A DNA stretch of 64,000 nucleotides from Paenibacillus camerounensis (GTDB lineage Bacteria > Bacillota > Bacilli > Paenibacillales > Paenibacillaceae). Under the pieces are notes generated by a model. It was not told where the DNA came from, searched no databases, and was given only the letters and a program-made list of their open reading frames with translations. Positions 15,448-24,136 of the stretch are shown piece by piece; position 1 is the first letter of the stretch; every line of letters begins with the position of its first letter. Location of the stretch: positions 22,606 to 86,605 of the forward strand of contig NZ_CCDG010000052.1 in NCBI RefSeq assembly GCF_000723885.1. Reading direction: 5' to 3'. The position numbers and the translations under genes were made by a program.

Positions 15448-16710
15448 TTATTCAGGCCGTGAAGCGGCATTTTCCCCGGCCATATAGCCTGTAGAGAAGG
15501 CTGCTGTAATATTATAGCCTCCGGTATAGCCGTGAATATCAAGAATCTCCCCGCAGAAATAGAGTCCCTCCATCAGCTTCGACTGCATTGTTTTGGGATC
15601 AACCTCCTTGAGGTTAATGCCTCCGCCTGTAACAAAGGCTTCCTCAATCGATAAAGTGCCGTACACTCTGATTGGAAAACGCTTGATCAGCTGGGCGAAC
15701 TGCTGCCAGTCCTGCTTAGGAATGTTATCGTAGGTAAGCGTCTCGGGCAGGCCCGCTTTCTGCAGCAGGATCGGAATAATCCGTTCGGGCAGATAGCCCT
15801 TCAGCACATTTTTGACCGATTTTTTGGATTCCTGCTCTGCAAGCTTCAGAGTCTCGCTGTATACCTCTTCCCTGCTCTTGCCAGGCAAAAAATCGATCGA
15901 GACTTCAATGTTGCCGGTGCCGAACTGTTTCAGCGCCTTAACGACAAACTGGCTGCAGCGCAGGGCAATCGGTCCGGAAATACCGAAATGGGTGAACAGC
16001 ATGTCCCCCTGATGCTCAATAAGCTTCTTGCCTTTGGGATTCCACACGGAAAGGGACACCTCTCTTAAGGAAAGACCCTGCAATTCTTTGCTCTGAATAA
16101 AAGGTTCATTGGAGGTAAGCGGTACCTCGGTCGGGAAAAGCTCCGTAATGGTGTGGCCGGCCTGCTCAGCCCAAGGATAGCCGTCCCCGGTTGAGCCGGT
16201 CTGAGGTACGGATTTGCCGCCGGACGCAACGATGACACTGCGGGCCTTGATAATCTCGCCGCTGTGCAGACGGACCCCTTCCACCCTATCCTCCTTATAC
16301 AGGAGCTCACGCACCGGGGCATGCAGCCGGATCTCGACTCCCTGACCGCGTACCTGTTTGACCAGGGTGTCCACCACCGTTTTTGCTTTGTCGCTGACCG
16401 GAAACATCCGTCCGTTGTCCTCTTCCTTCAGCCGGATGCCCAGATTCTCGAAGAATGCGATGATATCCTTATTATTGAACTGGGAAAAAGCGCTGTACAG
16501 AAAACGGCCGTTCCCCGGAATATACTTGATCAGCTCATCGATCTCTTTGTTATTGGTTACATTACATCTGCCGCCCCCGGAGATCCCCAGCTTCCGCCCG
16601 AGCTTATCCCCTTTTTCCAGCAAAAGCACTTTACCGCCCTTGCTGCTTGCGGCAATACCGGCCATCAGCCCGGCGGAGCCTCCGCCGATTATAATCACAT
16701 CGTATCTCAT
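15448..16710 (-). CDS. NAD(P)/FAD-dependent oxidoreductase, BaiN/HI0933 family (YtfP-like)
   Basis: 420 residues. The FAD fold starts at MRYDVIIIGGGSAGLMAGIAA, followed by the family-specific KLGRKLGISGGGRCNVTNN and the NGRFLYSAFSQF stretch. The middle contains VIVASGGKSVPQTGSTGDGY, and the C-terminus FVTGGGINLKEVDPKTMQSK, then LYFCGEILDIHGYTGGYN for the second FAD contact. The family is known as HI0933-like. One clostridial member, BaiN, is linked to bile-acid dehydroxylation, but most members including B. subtilis YtfP have no established substrate. The bile-acid function should not be transferred here. The gene is complete and stands alone. Confidence 0.9.
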   Translation of the reverse strand: MRYDVIIIGGGSAGLMAGIAASSKGGKVLLLEKGDKLGRKLGISGGGRCNVTNNKEIDELIKYIPGNGRFLYSAFSQFNNKDIIAFFENLGIRLKEEDNGRMFPVSDKAKTVVDTLVKQVRGQGVEIRLHAPVRELLYKEDRVEGVRLHSGEIIKARSVIVASGGKSVPQTGSTGDGYPWAEQAGHTITELFPTEVPLTSNEPFIQSKELQGLSLREVSLSVWNPKGKKLIEHQGDMLFTHFGISGPIALRCSQFVVKALKQFGTGNIEVSIDFLPGKSREEVYSETLKLAEQESKKSVKNVLKGYLPERIIPILLQKAGLPETLTYDNIPKQDWQQFAQLIKRFPIRVYGTLSIEEAFVTGGGINLKEVDPKTMQSKLMEGLYFCGEILDIHGYTGGYNITAAFSTGYMAGENAASRPE

Positions 16711-16860
16711 TTAGTTAACTCCCAAACTGTTTAATTGCTTTAATTTTACCATGCCCGCCGGTTTGATGCAGCGCCTTGTTCCAGGGGGGAATGTCGTTGT
16801 AAGAAAACCCGGGCTATGCTTTAATCTAAATGGGAAAGGGTATTTTGTCTAACTCAGGGA

Positions 16861-18570
16861 GTGATTGCAATTAATGAGGAAATAAAGGATATTCTATTGC
16901 AGATATCGGCAGCCTGCTCCTTTTTATTTTTGTTTCAATGGTGGCTGGACAAGGGGCACATAACCCGCAGAAACCAGCGTCTCCCGGATGATCTGTCCTT
17001 TCTTGTAATCGGCTGTGCACTCAGCATTGCCGCCTGCACGATCCTGTCATCCACCCTGGCCGGAGGGGTCTATTTAAATATGGCGGTGCTGCCCGCTTTC
17101 ATCGGAATCCTGTACGCCTCTTTCCGTCCGGGGCTGAGTCTTTGCGCTTACTTTCTGCTCTGCACGGTTTTATTCTCAGAGCCGCCGGGGCTGAGTGCCA
17201 TCATTATTAATTCCGGTATCCTGCTCTATCCGCTGCTGTTCGGGTTAGCGCGTCCGTTTAAGCAGGCGAAGTGGATGGAGAAGGTTATGCTGCTGTCTGC
17301 GGTACTGTTCCCGTACATGTTTTTTGTTGTCATGCTGCCCAATATGAGGACAATCCGGGAGGCGCAGACCGTAAGCACTGAAGTTGCGCTCCTTACGTTA
17401 TACCTGTTCATCACAGTGCTGAGCGGCGGCCTGCTGGTCTTTTTGATCGAAACGGCATGGGATAAGGTTCTGGTTAAAGAGAAAATGGAGGGCCTATCGG
17501 AGCGGTTTATGTGGGAATCCAAAAAATTGGAGCAGGTCACCGATATCGTCCAGCTTAATATAATGTCCATGAATGAACGCGGGTATATCACAGAGCTTAA
17601 TGAATTCATGCTGAAGCTGATCCACCGGCATTACCCTGACTATACAAGGGAAAAAATTCTTTCCAGGCCGGCTGCGGTGCTGTTCGCTGACATTGTAGAC
17701 AAGCAGACCTTTACGCAGCTGAAGGCTGTTTTTTGTAACAAGCAGCGCTCCAACGCCAAGATCACCTGCGAGCAATACACCTATCAGATATATACAGCCC
17801 CGGTTCAGCAGGGATCGGGCTCCCCGGACGGGGTGGTTATGATTGTCCAGGACATTACGGAGGAGGAGAAAATCCGGACGGAGCTGGACCATGTGGAACG
17901 TCTGACGCTGGTAGGCCAGATGGCAGCCGGCATCACGCATGAGATTCGTAATCCGATGGCGGTAGTCCGCGGCTTTCTGCAGCTGATGCGTGAGAAAAGC
18001 CCGGGAGAGCTTGATTCCTACTACCAGATTGTCATGGACGAGCTAGACCGGGCCAACGGAATCATCAATGATTTTCTGTCTCTGGCCCAGAGCCGGGTCT
18101 CCGATAAAGAGATGGTCCAGCTTCACCATATAATAGAAGAACTGTCTCCGCTGCTCTGGGCAGATGCCAATCTGCGCGGCCAGAGCGTGGAGCTGAACAG
18201 ATGTCCTGCGCTGCCGCTGCTGAAGCTGAATGTCCGGGAGATCAAGCAGCTTATCCTGAACCTGTCCCGTAACGCGATGGAGGCGATGGATGCCAAAGGT
18301 ATACTCACACTGGAAACCCGGGTTAACGGCTGTACTGTTGAGCTGACAATCAAGGATACCGGCAGCGGAATCGCCCAGGATAAGCTTGCCGACCTGTTTA
18401 CTCCCTTTTTTACTACCAAGAGCCAGGGGACGGGCCTCGGGCTGCCGCTGTGCTTAAGTATCGTCGAGCGTCATAACGGGACCATCAGGGTAGATTCGGC
18501 ACTGGGGGAAGGGTCTGCTTTTACAATAGCCATACCCTATGAAGCCCCTGAAGAAAACCTTGCAGGGTGA
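16861..18570 (+). CDS. Membrane histidine kinase, KinB-like (sporulation phosphorelay type)
   Basis: Up to 569 residues. The GTG at 16861 touches its own AGGGAG, while TTG 16897 has AAAGGA at good spacing; the true start may be either. The N-terminal 190 residues contain about six membrane helices resembling the 5TM receptor region of LytS/KinB-type proteins (GGVYLNMAVLPAFIGILYAS). A PAS-like domain follows at about 235-335, then the H box MAAGITHEIRNPMAVVRGFL, NLSRNAMEAM, DTGSGI and the G box GTGLGLPLC. The AAGITHEIRNP form is characteristic of kinases feeding Spo0F in the sporulation phosphorelay. No response regulator gene is adjacent, which fits an orphan phosphorelay kinase. Confidence 0.85.
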   Translation: MIAINEEIKDILLQISAACSFLFLFQWWLDKGHITRRNQRLPDDLSFLVIGCALSIAACTILSSTLAGGVYLNMAVLPAFIGILYASFRPGLSLCAYFLLCTVLFSEPPGLSAIIINSGILLYPLLFGLARPFKQAKWMEKVMLLSAVLFPYMFFVVMLPNMRTIREAQTVSTEVALLTLYLFITVLSGGLLVFLIETAWDKVLVKEKMEGLSERFMWESKKLEQVTDIVQLNIMSMNERGYITELNEFMLKLIHRHYPDYTREKILSRPAAVLFADIVDKQTFTQLKAVFCNKQRSNAKITCEQYTYQIYTAPVQQGSGSPDGVVMIVQDITEEEKIRTELDHVERLTLVGQMAAGITHEIRNPMAVVRGFLQLMREKSPGELDSYYQIVMDELDRANGIINDFLSLAQSRVSDKEMVQLHHIIEELSPLLWADANLRGQSVELNRCPALPLLKLNVREIKQLILNLSRNAMEAMDAKGILTLETRVNGCTVELTIKDTGSGIAQDKLADLFTPFFTTKSQGTGLGLPLCLSIVERHNGTIRVDSALGEGSAFTIAIPYEAPEENLAG

Positions 18571-18689
18571 GGGAGAGTCCGCCGGCATTCCTTGCTTTCA
18601 CAGGGTATGTATGTATAATAAAGTTAGTGATTGCTGCGGTTATGCAGCCCAATTCAACCGCTGTAAAAGGCAAAGGAGAGTGCTTGAGA

Positions 18690-19124
18690 ATGTCCATGTC
18701 ATTTAATCAATATATGCGTGATTCAATTCAGCCTATGCGCGACGATCTAACCGGTATCGGGTTCCAGGAACTGCTGACTCCGGAAGAAGTAGAGGCTGCC
18801 CTTCTATCTTCAAAGGGTACCGCGCTTGTTGTTGTTAATTCCGTCTGCGGCTGTGCAGCCGGCCAGTGCCGGCCCGGCGTAGCTCAGGCTCTGCAGAACG
18901 AGCTGCTCCCGGATCACCTGTTTACGGTGTTCGCAGGCCAGGAGAAGGAAGCAACTGCCAAAGCACGCGAATACTTTGCCCCATATCCGCCTTCTTCACC
19001 TTCCATCGCCTTGATGAAGGACGGAGAGCTCGTACATTTCATTGAACGTCATGGTGTTGAGGACCGTTCGGCAAGTGAAATTGCTGCTGAGCTGAAAGAA
19101 GTATTTGACCGTTATTGCCAGTAA
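18690..19124 (+). CDS. Bacilliredoxin (BrxA/BrxB family, YphP/YqiW)
   Basis: 144 residues from ATG 18690, which has AAAGGAGAG ten bases upstream; an open frame extending back into the kinase gene is not used. The thioredoxin-like fold carries the CGC active site at residues 53-55 (NSVCGCAAGQCRPG) and PPSSPSIALMKDGELVHFIERH near the C-terminus. The length equals B. subtilis BrxA and BrxB. These proteins remove bacillithiol from mixed disulfides on proteins after oxidative stress, implying that this organism makes bacillithiol. BrxA versus BrxB cannot be decided from this sequence alone. Confidence 0.93.
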   Translation: MSMSFNQYMRDSIQPMRDDLTGIGFQELLTPEEVEAALLSSKGTALVVVNSVCGCAAGQCRPGVAQALQNELLPDHLFTVFAGQEKEATAKAREYFAPYPPSSPSIALMKDGELVHFIERHGVEDRSASEIAAELKEVFDRYCQ

Positions 19125-19223
19125 ATTACGGGTAATGGTTCAGAGGAATCTCGCGGCAGCCGAAGCCCGGCTCTGCGGGATTTTTTTTCGAATAGAAGGA
19201 GTTGCAGAAACGGAGGAATGGTG

Positions 19224-20033
19224 ATGAGCCTGCAAGAAGAGATTATTGCTGCCCTTGGTGTCAAGCCGGCCATTGATGTGGAAGCAGAGGTGCGCAAACG
19301 GGTGGATTTCTTGAAAGCTTATATCCGCCAGGCCGGCGCACAGGGTCTGCTGATTGCGATTAGCGGCGGCGTTGACAGCGCTGTGGCAGCAGGGCTATGC
19401 AAACGGGCAACGGACGAGCTGTCTGCCGGGGAAGGGAAGGAATATATTACACTTGGTGTGTTCCAGCCCTATGGTGAACAGGAGGATATTGAGCACAGCT
19501 ATGCGGTAGTGGAGGCTTTCGGGCTTACCCATAAGGTCGAGACCAATATCGAGGAGGCTGTTAATGAGATTGCGCTCGAAGTGGAGCACAGCATTAAGGC
19601 GCTGGGACAGCACCGCCACATCACGCATCAGGGCAAAGGGAATGTGAAGGCCAGAACGCGGATGGTGATGCAGTACGCGCTTGCTTTTGAGAATAACCTG
19701 CTGGTAGTGGGGACGGATCATGCCTCTGAGGCGATTACCGGCTTCTATACCAAGTGGGGGGACGGTGCGGTTGATATTACGCCGCTGAGCACGCTTAACA
19801 AACGTCAGGTCCGCCAGCTTGCCGTCTATCTGGGAGTGCCGGATGAGATTGTGACCAAGGCGCCGACAGCGGGTCTGTGGCCAGGTCAAACGGATGAAAC
19901 CGAGCTTGGCTTAACGTATGATGAGAACAGTGACTATCTGGAAGGTAAACCGGTCAGTCCGGAGGCTGCAGAGAAGCTGGAGCGTTATTACAAGAGAACA
20001 GCGCATAAACGCAATGTTATCCCGGGGATCTAG
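19224..20033 (+). CDS. nadE: NH3-dependent NAD+ synthetase
   Basis: 269 residues from ATG 19224, seven bases after CGGAGG; earlier ATG and GTG codons at 19218 and 19221 are too close to it. The ATP-pyrophosphatase loop is ISGGVDSAVAAG at about 46-57. KGNVKARTRMVMQY, GTDHASEAITGFYTKWGDG and KAPTAGLWPGQTDETELG are the family's NaAD and adenylate contact regions. There is no glutaminase domain, so the enzyme uses free ammonia. It adenylates nicotinic acid adenine dinucleotide and converts it to NAD+, the last step of NAD synthesis. A terminator follows. Confidence 0.96.
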   Translation: MSLQEEIIAALGVKPAIDVEAEVRKRVDFLKAYIRQAGAQGLLIAISGGVDSAVAAGLCKRATDELSAGEGKEYITLGVFQPYGEQEDIEHSYAVVEAFGLTHKVETNIEEAVNEIALEVEHSIKALGQHRHITHQGKGNVKARTRMVMQYALAFENNLLVVGTDHASEAITGFYTKWGDGAVDITPLSTLNKRQVRQLAVYLGVPDEIVTKAPTAGLWPGQTDETELGLTYDENSDYLEGKPVSPEAAEKLERYYKRTAHKRNVIPGI

Positions 20034-20059
20034 CAGAGGGTAAGAATTCATTTGGTCAG

Positions 20060-20104
20060 AAAAAACCGCCGGAGTGTACTAGTACCGTCTCTCCGGCGGT
20101 TTTG
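20060..20104 (+). terminator. Bidirectional terminator after nadE
   Basis: AAAACCGCCGGAG (20062-20074) pairs with CTCCGGCGGTTTT (20091-20103). T-tracts are present on both strands between convergent genes. Confidence 0.9.
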
Positions 20105-20113
20105 CTGTGCAGT

Positions 20114-20947
20114 TTAAAGAGGGCTGCGACGGCTCTCCAGTGTCTCATGGATGAAGGCGTCAGAAGCGATGATGGCCTGCTCCAGCTGCGGGGTTGTCCC
20201 GGCAAAGGGATGAACCGTGCAAAAGGTATGGTCTCCGCCTTCAATCTGGACCCAGCGGATATCGGGACGGAGCCCGGTTAGCTGCTCAGAGCCCTTCCGC
20301 AGCCGTGCGCTGTCTTCCGTTCCCTGAATCAGGATGGCAGGGAAGCGGGCAGATTTCATCCGTTCAAGAATATTATAACGTTCGGCCTGGCGTTCCAGAT
20401 CTTCAAGAATTACAGCATCCAGCGGCATCTGCTGGCCGGTACGGCCGTTAAGCACATGGCTGCGGCCTGCCGTTCTCATCTCGTGCTTCTGCTCCTCCGT
20501 GAACAGATCAAGGTCGGTGATCCCGTTCCAGGAGATGACTCCGGCAATTTCATCCGGGTGGTCCAGCGCATACAGCAGACTGTCCCCGGCTCCGCGGCTG
20601 TGTCCCAGCAGGAACAGGGGGAGCGCCCCAAATTTATGATGCTGGCTGAGATAGGAGAGCAGGATCTCCAGATCCCTGATTTCCCTGCTGTAAGTATTGC
20701 GGGCGAACTTCTCCAGCTCGGTGAAATTCTGCGGGTCCTCACCGATTCCGCTGTGGGAGAAGTTAAAAGAGATGACTTCATGGTCACGGCTCAGCTCGGC
20801 GGCGAGGTAGGGGAACATTCCCCAATCCTTGAATCCTTTATAGCCGTGTGCAATGACTATCAGGCTCGTGGCTTTGGTGCGGGCCGGGAAATGGGAGCAG
20901 CGCAGCACGGCATCCTCACCAGCGGGCAATTGGAAGTTACGGTTCAT
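20114..20947 (-). CDS. Alpha/beta hydrolase (dienelactone-hydrolase/esterase-like)
   Basis: 277 residues, soluble, with no signal peptide. The oxyanion region is VIAHGYKGFKDWGMFPYLA at about 32-50, the nucleophile elbow is GHSRGAGDSL, and the acid and base lie near ILIQGTEDSARLR and IEGGDHTFCTVHPF. It therefore has a complete Ser-Asp-His set. HGYKGFKDWGMF is typical of a Bacillales group of uncharacterised alpha/beta hydrolases. The substrate is unknown. It is convergent with nadE and divergent from acpS. Confidence 0.88.
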   Translation of the reverse strand: MNRNFQLPAGEDAVLRCSHFPARTKATSLIVIAHGYKGFKDWGMFPYLAAELSRDHEVISFNFSHSGIGEDPQNFTELEKFARNTYSREIRDLEILLSYLSQHHKFGALPLFLLGHSRGAGDSLLYALDHPDEIAGVISWNGITDLDLFTEEQKHEMRTAGRSHVLNGRTGQQMPLDAVILEDLERQAERYNILERMKSARFPAILIQGTEDSARLRKGSEQLTGLRPDIRWVQIEGGDHTFCTVHPFAGTTPQLEQAIIASDAFIHETLESRRSPL

Positions 20948-21142
20948 CGGGTGAATCCCCTCTCTTTGGTTCAGAGATAATATGACAGATAATAAATCCC
21001 GGACTATAATGATTCCAGAATACCAAGAATGTATATGAAGATAATACCATTAATAAAGCGTTCATTGAAAGACAGCAGATAGAAGACCGGGGTTTGCAAA
21101 CGAAGCATTACCTGACGGTACTTTTATAAGGAGTGTGGAATT

Positions 21143-21535
21143 GTGATTTATGGAATCGGACATGATGTGCTGGAGATCCGGCGCATGAAGGATATATTAT
21201 CTAAGGAATCCGGCAGCAAATTCATCAGGCGTATCCTCACTCCGTCTGAGCTTGAGCTGGCAGACGGACGGGCAGGCAGACTGCCTGAATTCGTCTCGGG
21301 CCGGTTTGCTGCGAAGGAGGCGGTGGTTAAGGCGCTGGGCTGCGGAATCGGCAGCATAGCGGGCTTTCAGGATATTGAGATTCTGCCGGGTGCCTCCGGC
21401 AAACCGTCCGTGACACTATCAGAGCAGGCCTGGTTCAGGCTGGGGCTGAACGGGGAAGAGCATATTATTCATCTTACGATAACCCACAGCCAGGAGCTGG
21501 CTTCAACCTTTGCGGTTGTGGAGCGGCGAGGCTGA
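21143..21535 (+). CDS. acpS: Holo-[acyl-carrier-protein] synthase
   Basis: 130 residues from a GTG at 21143 with AAGGAGTG upstream. MIYGIGHDVLEIRRM carries the metal-binding Asp, and FVSGRFAAKEAVVKALGCGIG carries the metal-binding Glu and the CoA-contacting Lys. The C-terminal HLTITHSQELASTFAVVE is also typical. The enzyme moves 4'-phosphopantetheine from CoA onto a serine of acyl carrier protein and so activates fatty-acid synthesis. The length is normal for the trimeric AcpS class. In many Bacillales it sits in an alr/ydc region; here the next gene is mutY, 114 bp downstream. Confidence 0.96.
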   Translation: MIYGIGHDVLEIRRMKDILSKESGSKFIRRILTPSELELADGRAGRLPEFVSGRFAAKEAVVKALGCGIGSIAGFQDIEILPGASGKPSVTLSEQAWFRLGLNGEEHIIHLTITHSQELASTFAVVERRG

Positions 21536-21649
21536 GACGGGCTGCGCTGGATGGGATCGCAGTGAGAGAACTGCGGTCAGGATAAGAGAACGTTAAGTGC
21601 TGCAGGGCACTTCCCTGAGGAAGAGAATTTACAGGCAAGGAGCAAAAGC

Positions 21650-22897
21650 ATGACAACGGATAAACAACAAGAGCAGGAGCAGCAGGTTAAGTTGTTTTTT
21701 AGTACAAATCTGCTGGAGTGGTATAAGGTGCAGAAGCGGGATCTGCCGTGGCGGCGCCACCGTAATCCGTATTATATCTGGATATCGGAGATTATGCTGC
21801 AGCAGACAAGAGTGGATACGGTCATTCCATATTTCAACCGGTTCATAGAGCGGTTTCCGACGGTAGAGTCACTTGCGGATGCGCCGGAGGAGGATGTGCT
21901 GAAATGCTGGGAGGGGCTGGGCTACTATTCACGTGCTCGGAACCTGCAGCATGCGGCAAGGCAGGTCAAGGACCAGTACGGCGGGGAGGTCCCTAACGAC
22001 CGCGATGCTGTCTTCAGCCTGAAGGGTGTCGGCCCCTATACGGCTGGTGCGATCCTCAGCATCGCCTTCAACCGGCCTGAACCGGCGGTGGACGGCAATG
22101 TGATGCGGGTGTTATCCCGCTATTTCCTGCTGGAGGATGACATCGCCAAGGTGCCCACCCGGGTGAAGATGGAGCGTCTGGCGGCTGAGCTGATCCCGGA
22201 GGGGGAGGCTTCACATTTCAATCAGGCGCTGATGGAGCTGGGCGCGCTGATCTGCACGCCGAAATCACCGCGCTGCCTCATCTGCCCGGTGATGGAGCAC
22301 TGCGCGGCGCGCCTGGCGGGCTGCGAGACGTCGCTGCCCGTCAAGACCAAGGCCAAGCCGCCGCGTCCGGAGGAGCGGCTGGCGGCCCTCATCACCGGCA
22401 GCGGCGAGCATGCCGGTAAGGTGCTGATCCGGCAGCGGCCACAGAGCGGGCTGTTAGCCCGCATGTGGGAGCTGCCGCACTGGCCTGCGCCGCCTGCTGC
22501 GGGCGGCGGCACCGGGGCGCTGCTGCCGGAAGCGGCAGCGCTGGACCGGCTGCGCCGGTCCCTGCGTCAGGCCGGGATCTTCGCCCGGCCTGAGGGGCAC
22601 TGGACGGCTGCGGAGCATACGTTCAGCCATATTGTGTGGACCCTGCAGGTGTACATCTGCAGGGAAGAGGACGCCCTTGCTCTGCCGCTGGCGGCAGAAG
22701 CGCGGGCGTCCTCTGGGACGGCGGCGGCTGAGCCGGCCGCCGGGCTGCTGCCGGCGGAGCCCTTCGCGGATGGGGACCATCCGGAGGACGCCGGCGCGGT
22801 GCGCTGGATCCGCCGTTCGGACATGGCGGACTACGCCTTCCCGAACGTCTTTCTCAAGCTGCTCAACAGCTACTTCGATGAGGCGGAGAAGGAGTAG
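21650..22897 (+). CDS. mutY: A/G-specific adenine DNA glycosylase
   Basis: 415 residues. The catalytic Glu lies in SEIMLQQTRVDTVIPYF, the helix-hairpin-helix is LKGVGPYTAGAILSIAF, and the catalytic Asp lies in PAVDGNVMRVLSRYF. The iron-sulfur ligands C-X6-C-X2-C-X5-C are visible in CTPKSPRCLICPVMEHC. The C-terminal NUDIX-like domain for 8-oxoG recognition starts near residue 240. The enzyme removes adenine opposite 8-oxoguanine. The last third is markedly more G+C-rich than its start and contains an Ala/Pro/Gly-rich insertion around residues 340-370 (EARASSGTAAAEPAAG). A terminator follows directly. Confidence 0.95.
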   Translation: MTTDKQQEQEQQVKLFFSTNLLEWYKVQKRDLPWRRHRNPYYIWISEIMLQQTRVDTVIPYFNRFIERFPTVESLADAPEEDVLKCWEGLGYYSRARNLQHAARQVKDQYGGEVPNDRDAVFSLKGVGPYTAGAILSIAFNRPEPAVDGNVMRVLSRYFLLEDDIAKVPTRVKMERLAAELIPEGEASHFNQALMELGALICTPKSPRCLICPVMEHCAARLAGCETSLPVKTKAKPPRPEERLAALITGSGEHAGKVLIRQRPQSGLLARMWELPHWPAPPAAGGGTGALLPEAAALDRLRRSLRQAGIFARPEGHWTAAEHTFSHIVWTLQVYICREEDALALPLAAEARASSGTAAAEPAAGLLPAEPFADGDHPEDAGAVRWIRRSDMADYAFPNVFLKLLNSYFDEAEKE

Positions 22898-22915
22898 CTG
22901 TAGCTGCACCGCAAG

Positions 22916-22951
22916 AAACAGCCTTGCCGGTAATACGGCAAGGCTGTTTTT
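22916..22951 (+). terminator. Terminator after mutY
   Basis: CAGCCTTGCCG (22919-22929) and CGGCAAGGCTG (22936-22946) form a perfect 11-bp stem followed by TTTTT. Confidence 0.9.
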
Positions 22952-22997
22952 CATGCGGAATTAGGGAGGCGGGCTGCAGCCTGGCTAATGCACCTCA

Positions 22998-23238
22998 GCA
23001 GCTGCACTCTCTACACTTGAAACCTGCGTATCTCAGCCTTTGAACCGTATAGCTGCACTCTCTACACTTAAAACTTGCGTATCTCTGCTTTTTCACCATA
23101 TAGCTGCAGTTTGTACAGCTAAATCAGCCTGAAACAGCTGAAAATCAGCAATGTCCGTTTTTTAATTGCACAGAGTGCAGCTAAGCGGCAGATATGGCTA
23201 AAAACGGGGGTTTTAGTTGCACAATCTACACTTATAGC
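22998..23238. repeat. 51-bp tandem direct repeats of the AGCTGCA family, with inverted copies
   Basis: Two copies with period 51 start with AGCTGCACTCTCTACACTT at 23000 and 23051. A third, degenerate copy starts at 23102 (AGCTGCAGTTTGTACAGCT). Inverted relatives follow near 23168 (GCACAGAGTGCAGCTAAG) and 23216 (AGTTGCACAATCTACACTT). The same motif family is found at 640-845. No open frame with a ribosome site is visible. It forms the first half of a gene-free gap between mutY and sodA. Confidence 0.65.
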
Positions 23239-23243
23239 AAAGT

Positions 23244-23413
23244 GTACGCAATCAGCCCCCGTCCGGCCACGTTCAGAGTACGCAACCAGCCCCCGTCCGG
23301 CCACGTTCAGAGTACGCAATCAGCCCCCGTCCGGCCACGTCCAGAGCCCGCAACCAGCCTCCGATCCGGCCACGTTCAGAGTACGCAATCAGCCCCCGTC
23401 CGGCCACGTCCAG
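23244..23413. repeat. 34-bp minisatellite, five tandem copies
   Basis: Units of 34 or 35 bp start at 23244, 23278, 23312, 23346 and 23381, each beginning GTACGCAAYCAGCC (the fourth is altered to GCCCGCAACCAGCC) and containing CCGTCCGGCCACGTYC. Copies 1, 2, 3 and 5 differ by only one or two bases; copy 4 carries one inserted base and a few changes. The unit length is not a multiple of three and no ribosome site precedes it, so it is unlikely to be coding. There are no spacers, which excludes a CRISPR array. A degenerate tail runs to about 23455. Confidence 0.9.
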
Positions 23414-23462
23414 CCCCGATCCAGCCCTATCCAGAGCTCCCGCCCAGTCCGCAACACACAAA

Positions 23463-23497
23463 AAACGGACACCGCCCGGGGGGCGGTATCCGTTATG
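23463..23497 (-). terminator. Terminator of sodA
   Basis: ACGGACACCGCC and GGCGGTATCCGT form a stem with one mismatch. On the minus strand it is followed by TTTTTTGTGTG. Confidence 0.75.
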
Positions 23498-23527
23498 TTC
23501 ACCCTGTCCGCTTAGGCGGCAGGAGTC

Positions 23528-24136
23528 TTATTTTGCGCTTTCGTAGCGTTTGCCGACTTCTTCCCAGTTCACTACGTTCCAGAACGCTTTGATGTAATCA
23601 GGGCGTTTGTTCTGGTAGTTCAGGTAGTAAGCATGCTCCCATACATCCAGGCCAAGGATTGGTGTAGCGCCTTCGCTGATTGGATTGTCCTGGTTAGGTG
23701 TGCTTGTTACAGCCAGCTTGCCGTCTTTAACAACGAGCCAAGCCCAGCCGCTGCCGAAACGGGTAGTTGCCGCCGCAGCGAAATCTTCTTTGAACTTGTC
23801 CAAGCCGCCGAGCTCGCTGTCGATAGCTGCCGCAAGTGCGCCAGCCGGAGCGCCGCCGCCGTTAGGTCCGATAACTTCCCAGAACAGCGTGTGGTTAGCA
23901 TGGCCGCCGCCGTTGTTGCGGACAGCAGTGCGGATGGCTTCAGGTACTGCGTTCAGGTCAGTGAGCAGCTCTTCGATGCTCTTGTCCTGCAGTTCAGGCG
24001 CCTTTTCCAGAGCAGCGTTCAGGTTCGTCACATACGTGTTGTGGTGTCTGTCATGGTGAATTTCCATCGTCAAAGCGTCGATGTGTGGTTCAAGTGCGTT
24101 GTTCGGGTAAGGAAGTGCCGGTAATTGAAATGCCAT
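23528..24136 (-). CDS. sodA: Superoxide dismutase, Mn/Fe family
   Basis: 202 residues from the ATG at 24136, which has CAGGAGGG upstream; a longer open frame 5' of it lacks a ribosome site. The metal ligands are His in MEIHHDRHHNTYV, His in GGHANHTLFW, and Asp and His in LGLDVWEHAYYLNYQNKR. GPNGGGAPAGAL and FGSGWAWLVV are standard family motifs. The length and sequence match B. subtilis SodA, usually a manganese enzyme. It converts superoxide to hydrogen peroxide and oxygen in the cytosol. A second, fused SOD is encoded only about 5 kb away. Confidence 0.97.
   Translation of the reverse strand: MAFQLPALPYPNNALEPHIDALTMEIHHDRHHNTYVTNLNAALEKAPELQDKSIEELLTDLNAVPEAIRTAVRNNGGGHANHTLFWEVIGPNGGGAPAGALAAAIDSELGGLDKFKEDFAAAATTRFGSGWAWLVVKDGKLAVTSTPNQDNPISEGATPILGLDVWEHAYYLNYQNKRPDYIKAFWNVVNWEEVGKRYESAK

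Noticed and set aside
15448..16710. Bile-acid 7-dehydroxylation enzyme (BaiN)
   Set aside because: The family name comes from a single clostridial member. There are no other bai genes, and most relatives have no known substrate.
23244..23413. Possible CRISPR array
   Set aside because: The repeats are directly adjacent, with no unique spacers between them, and there are no cas genes nearby.
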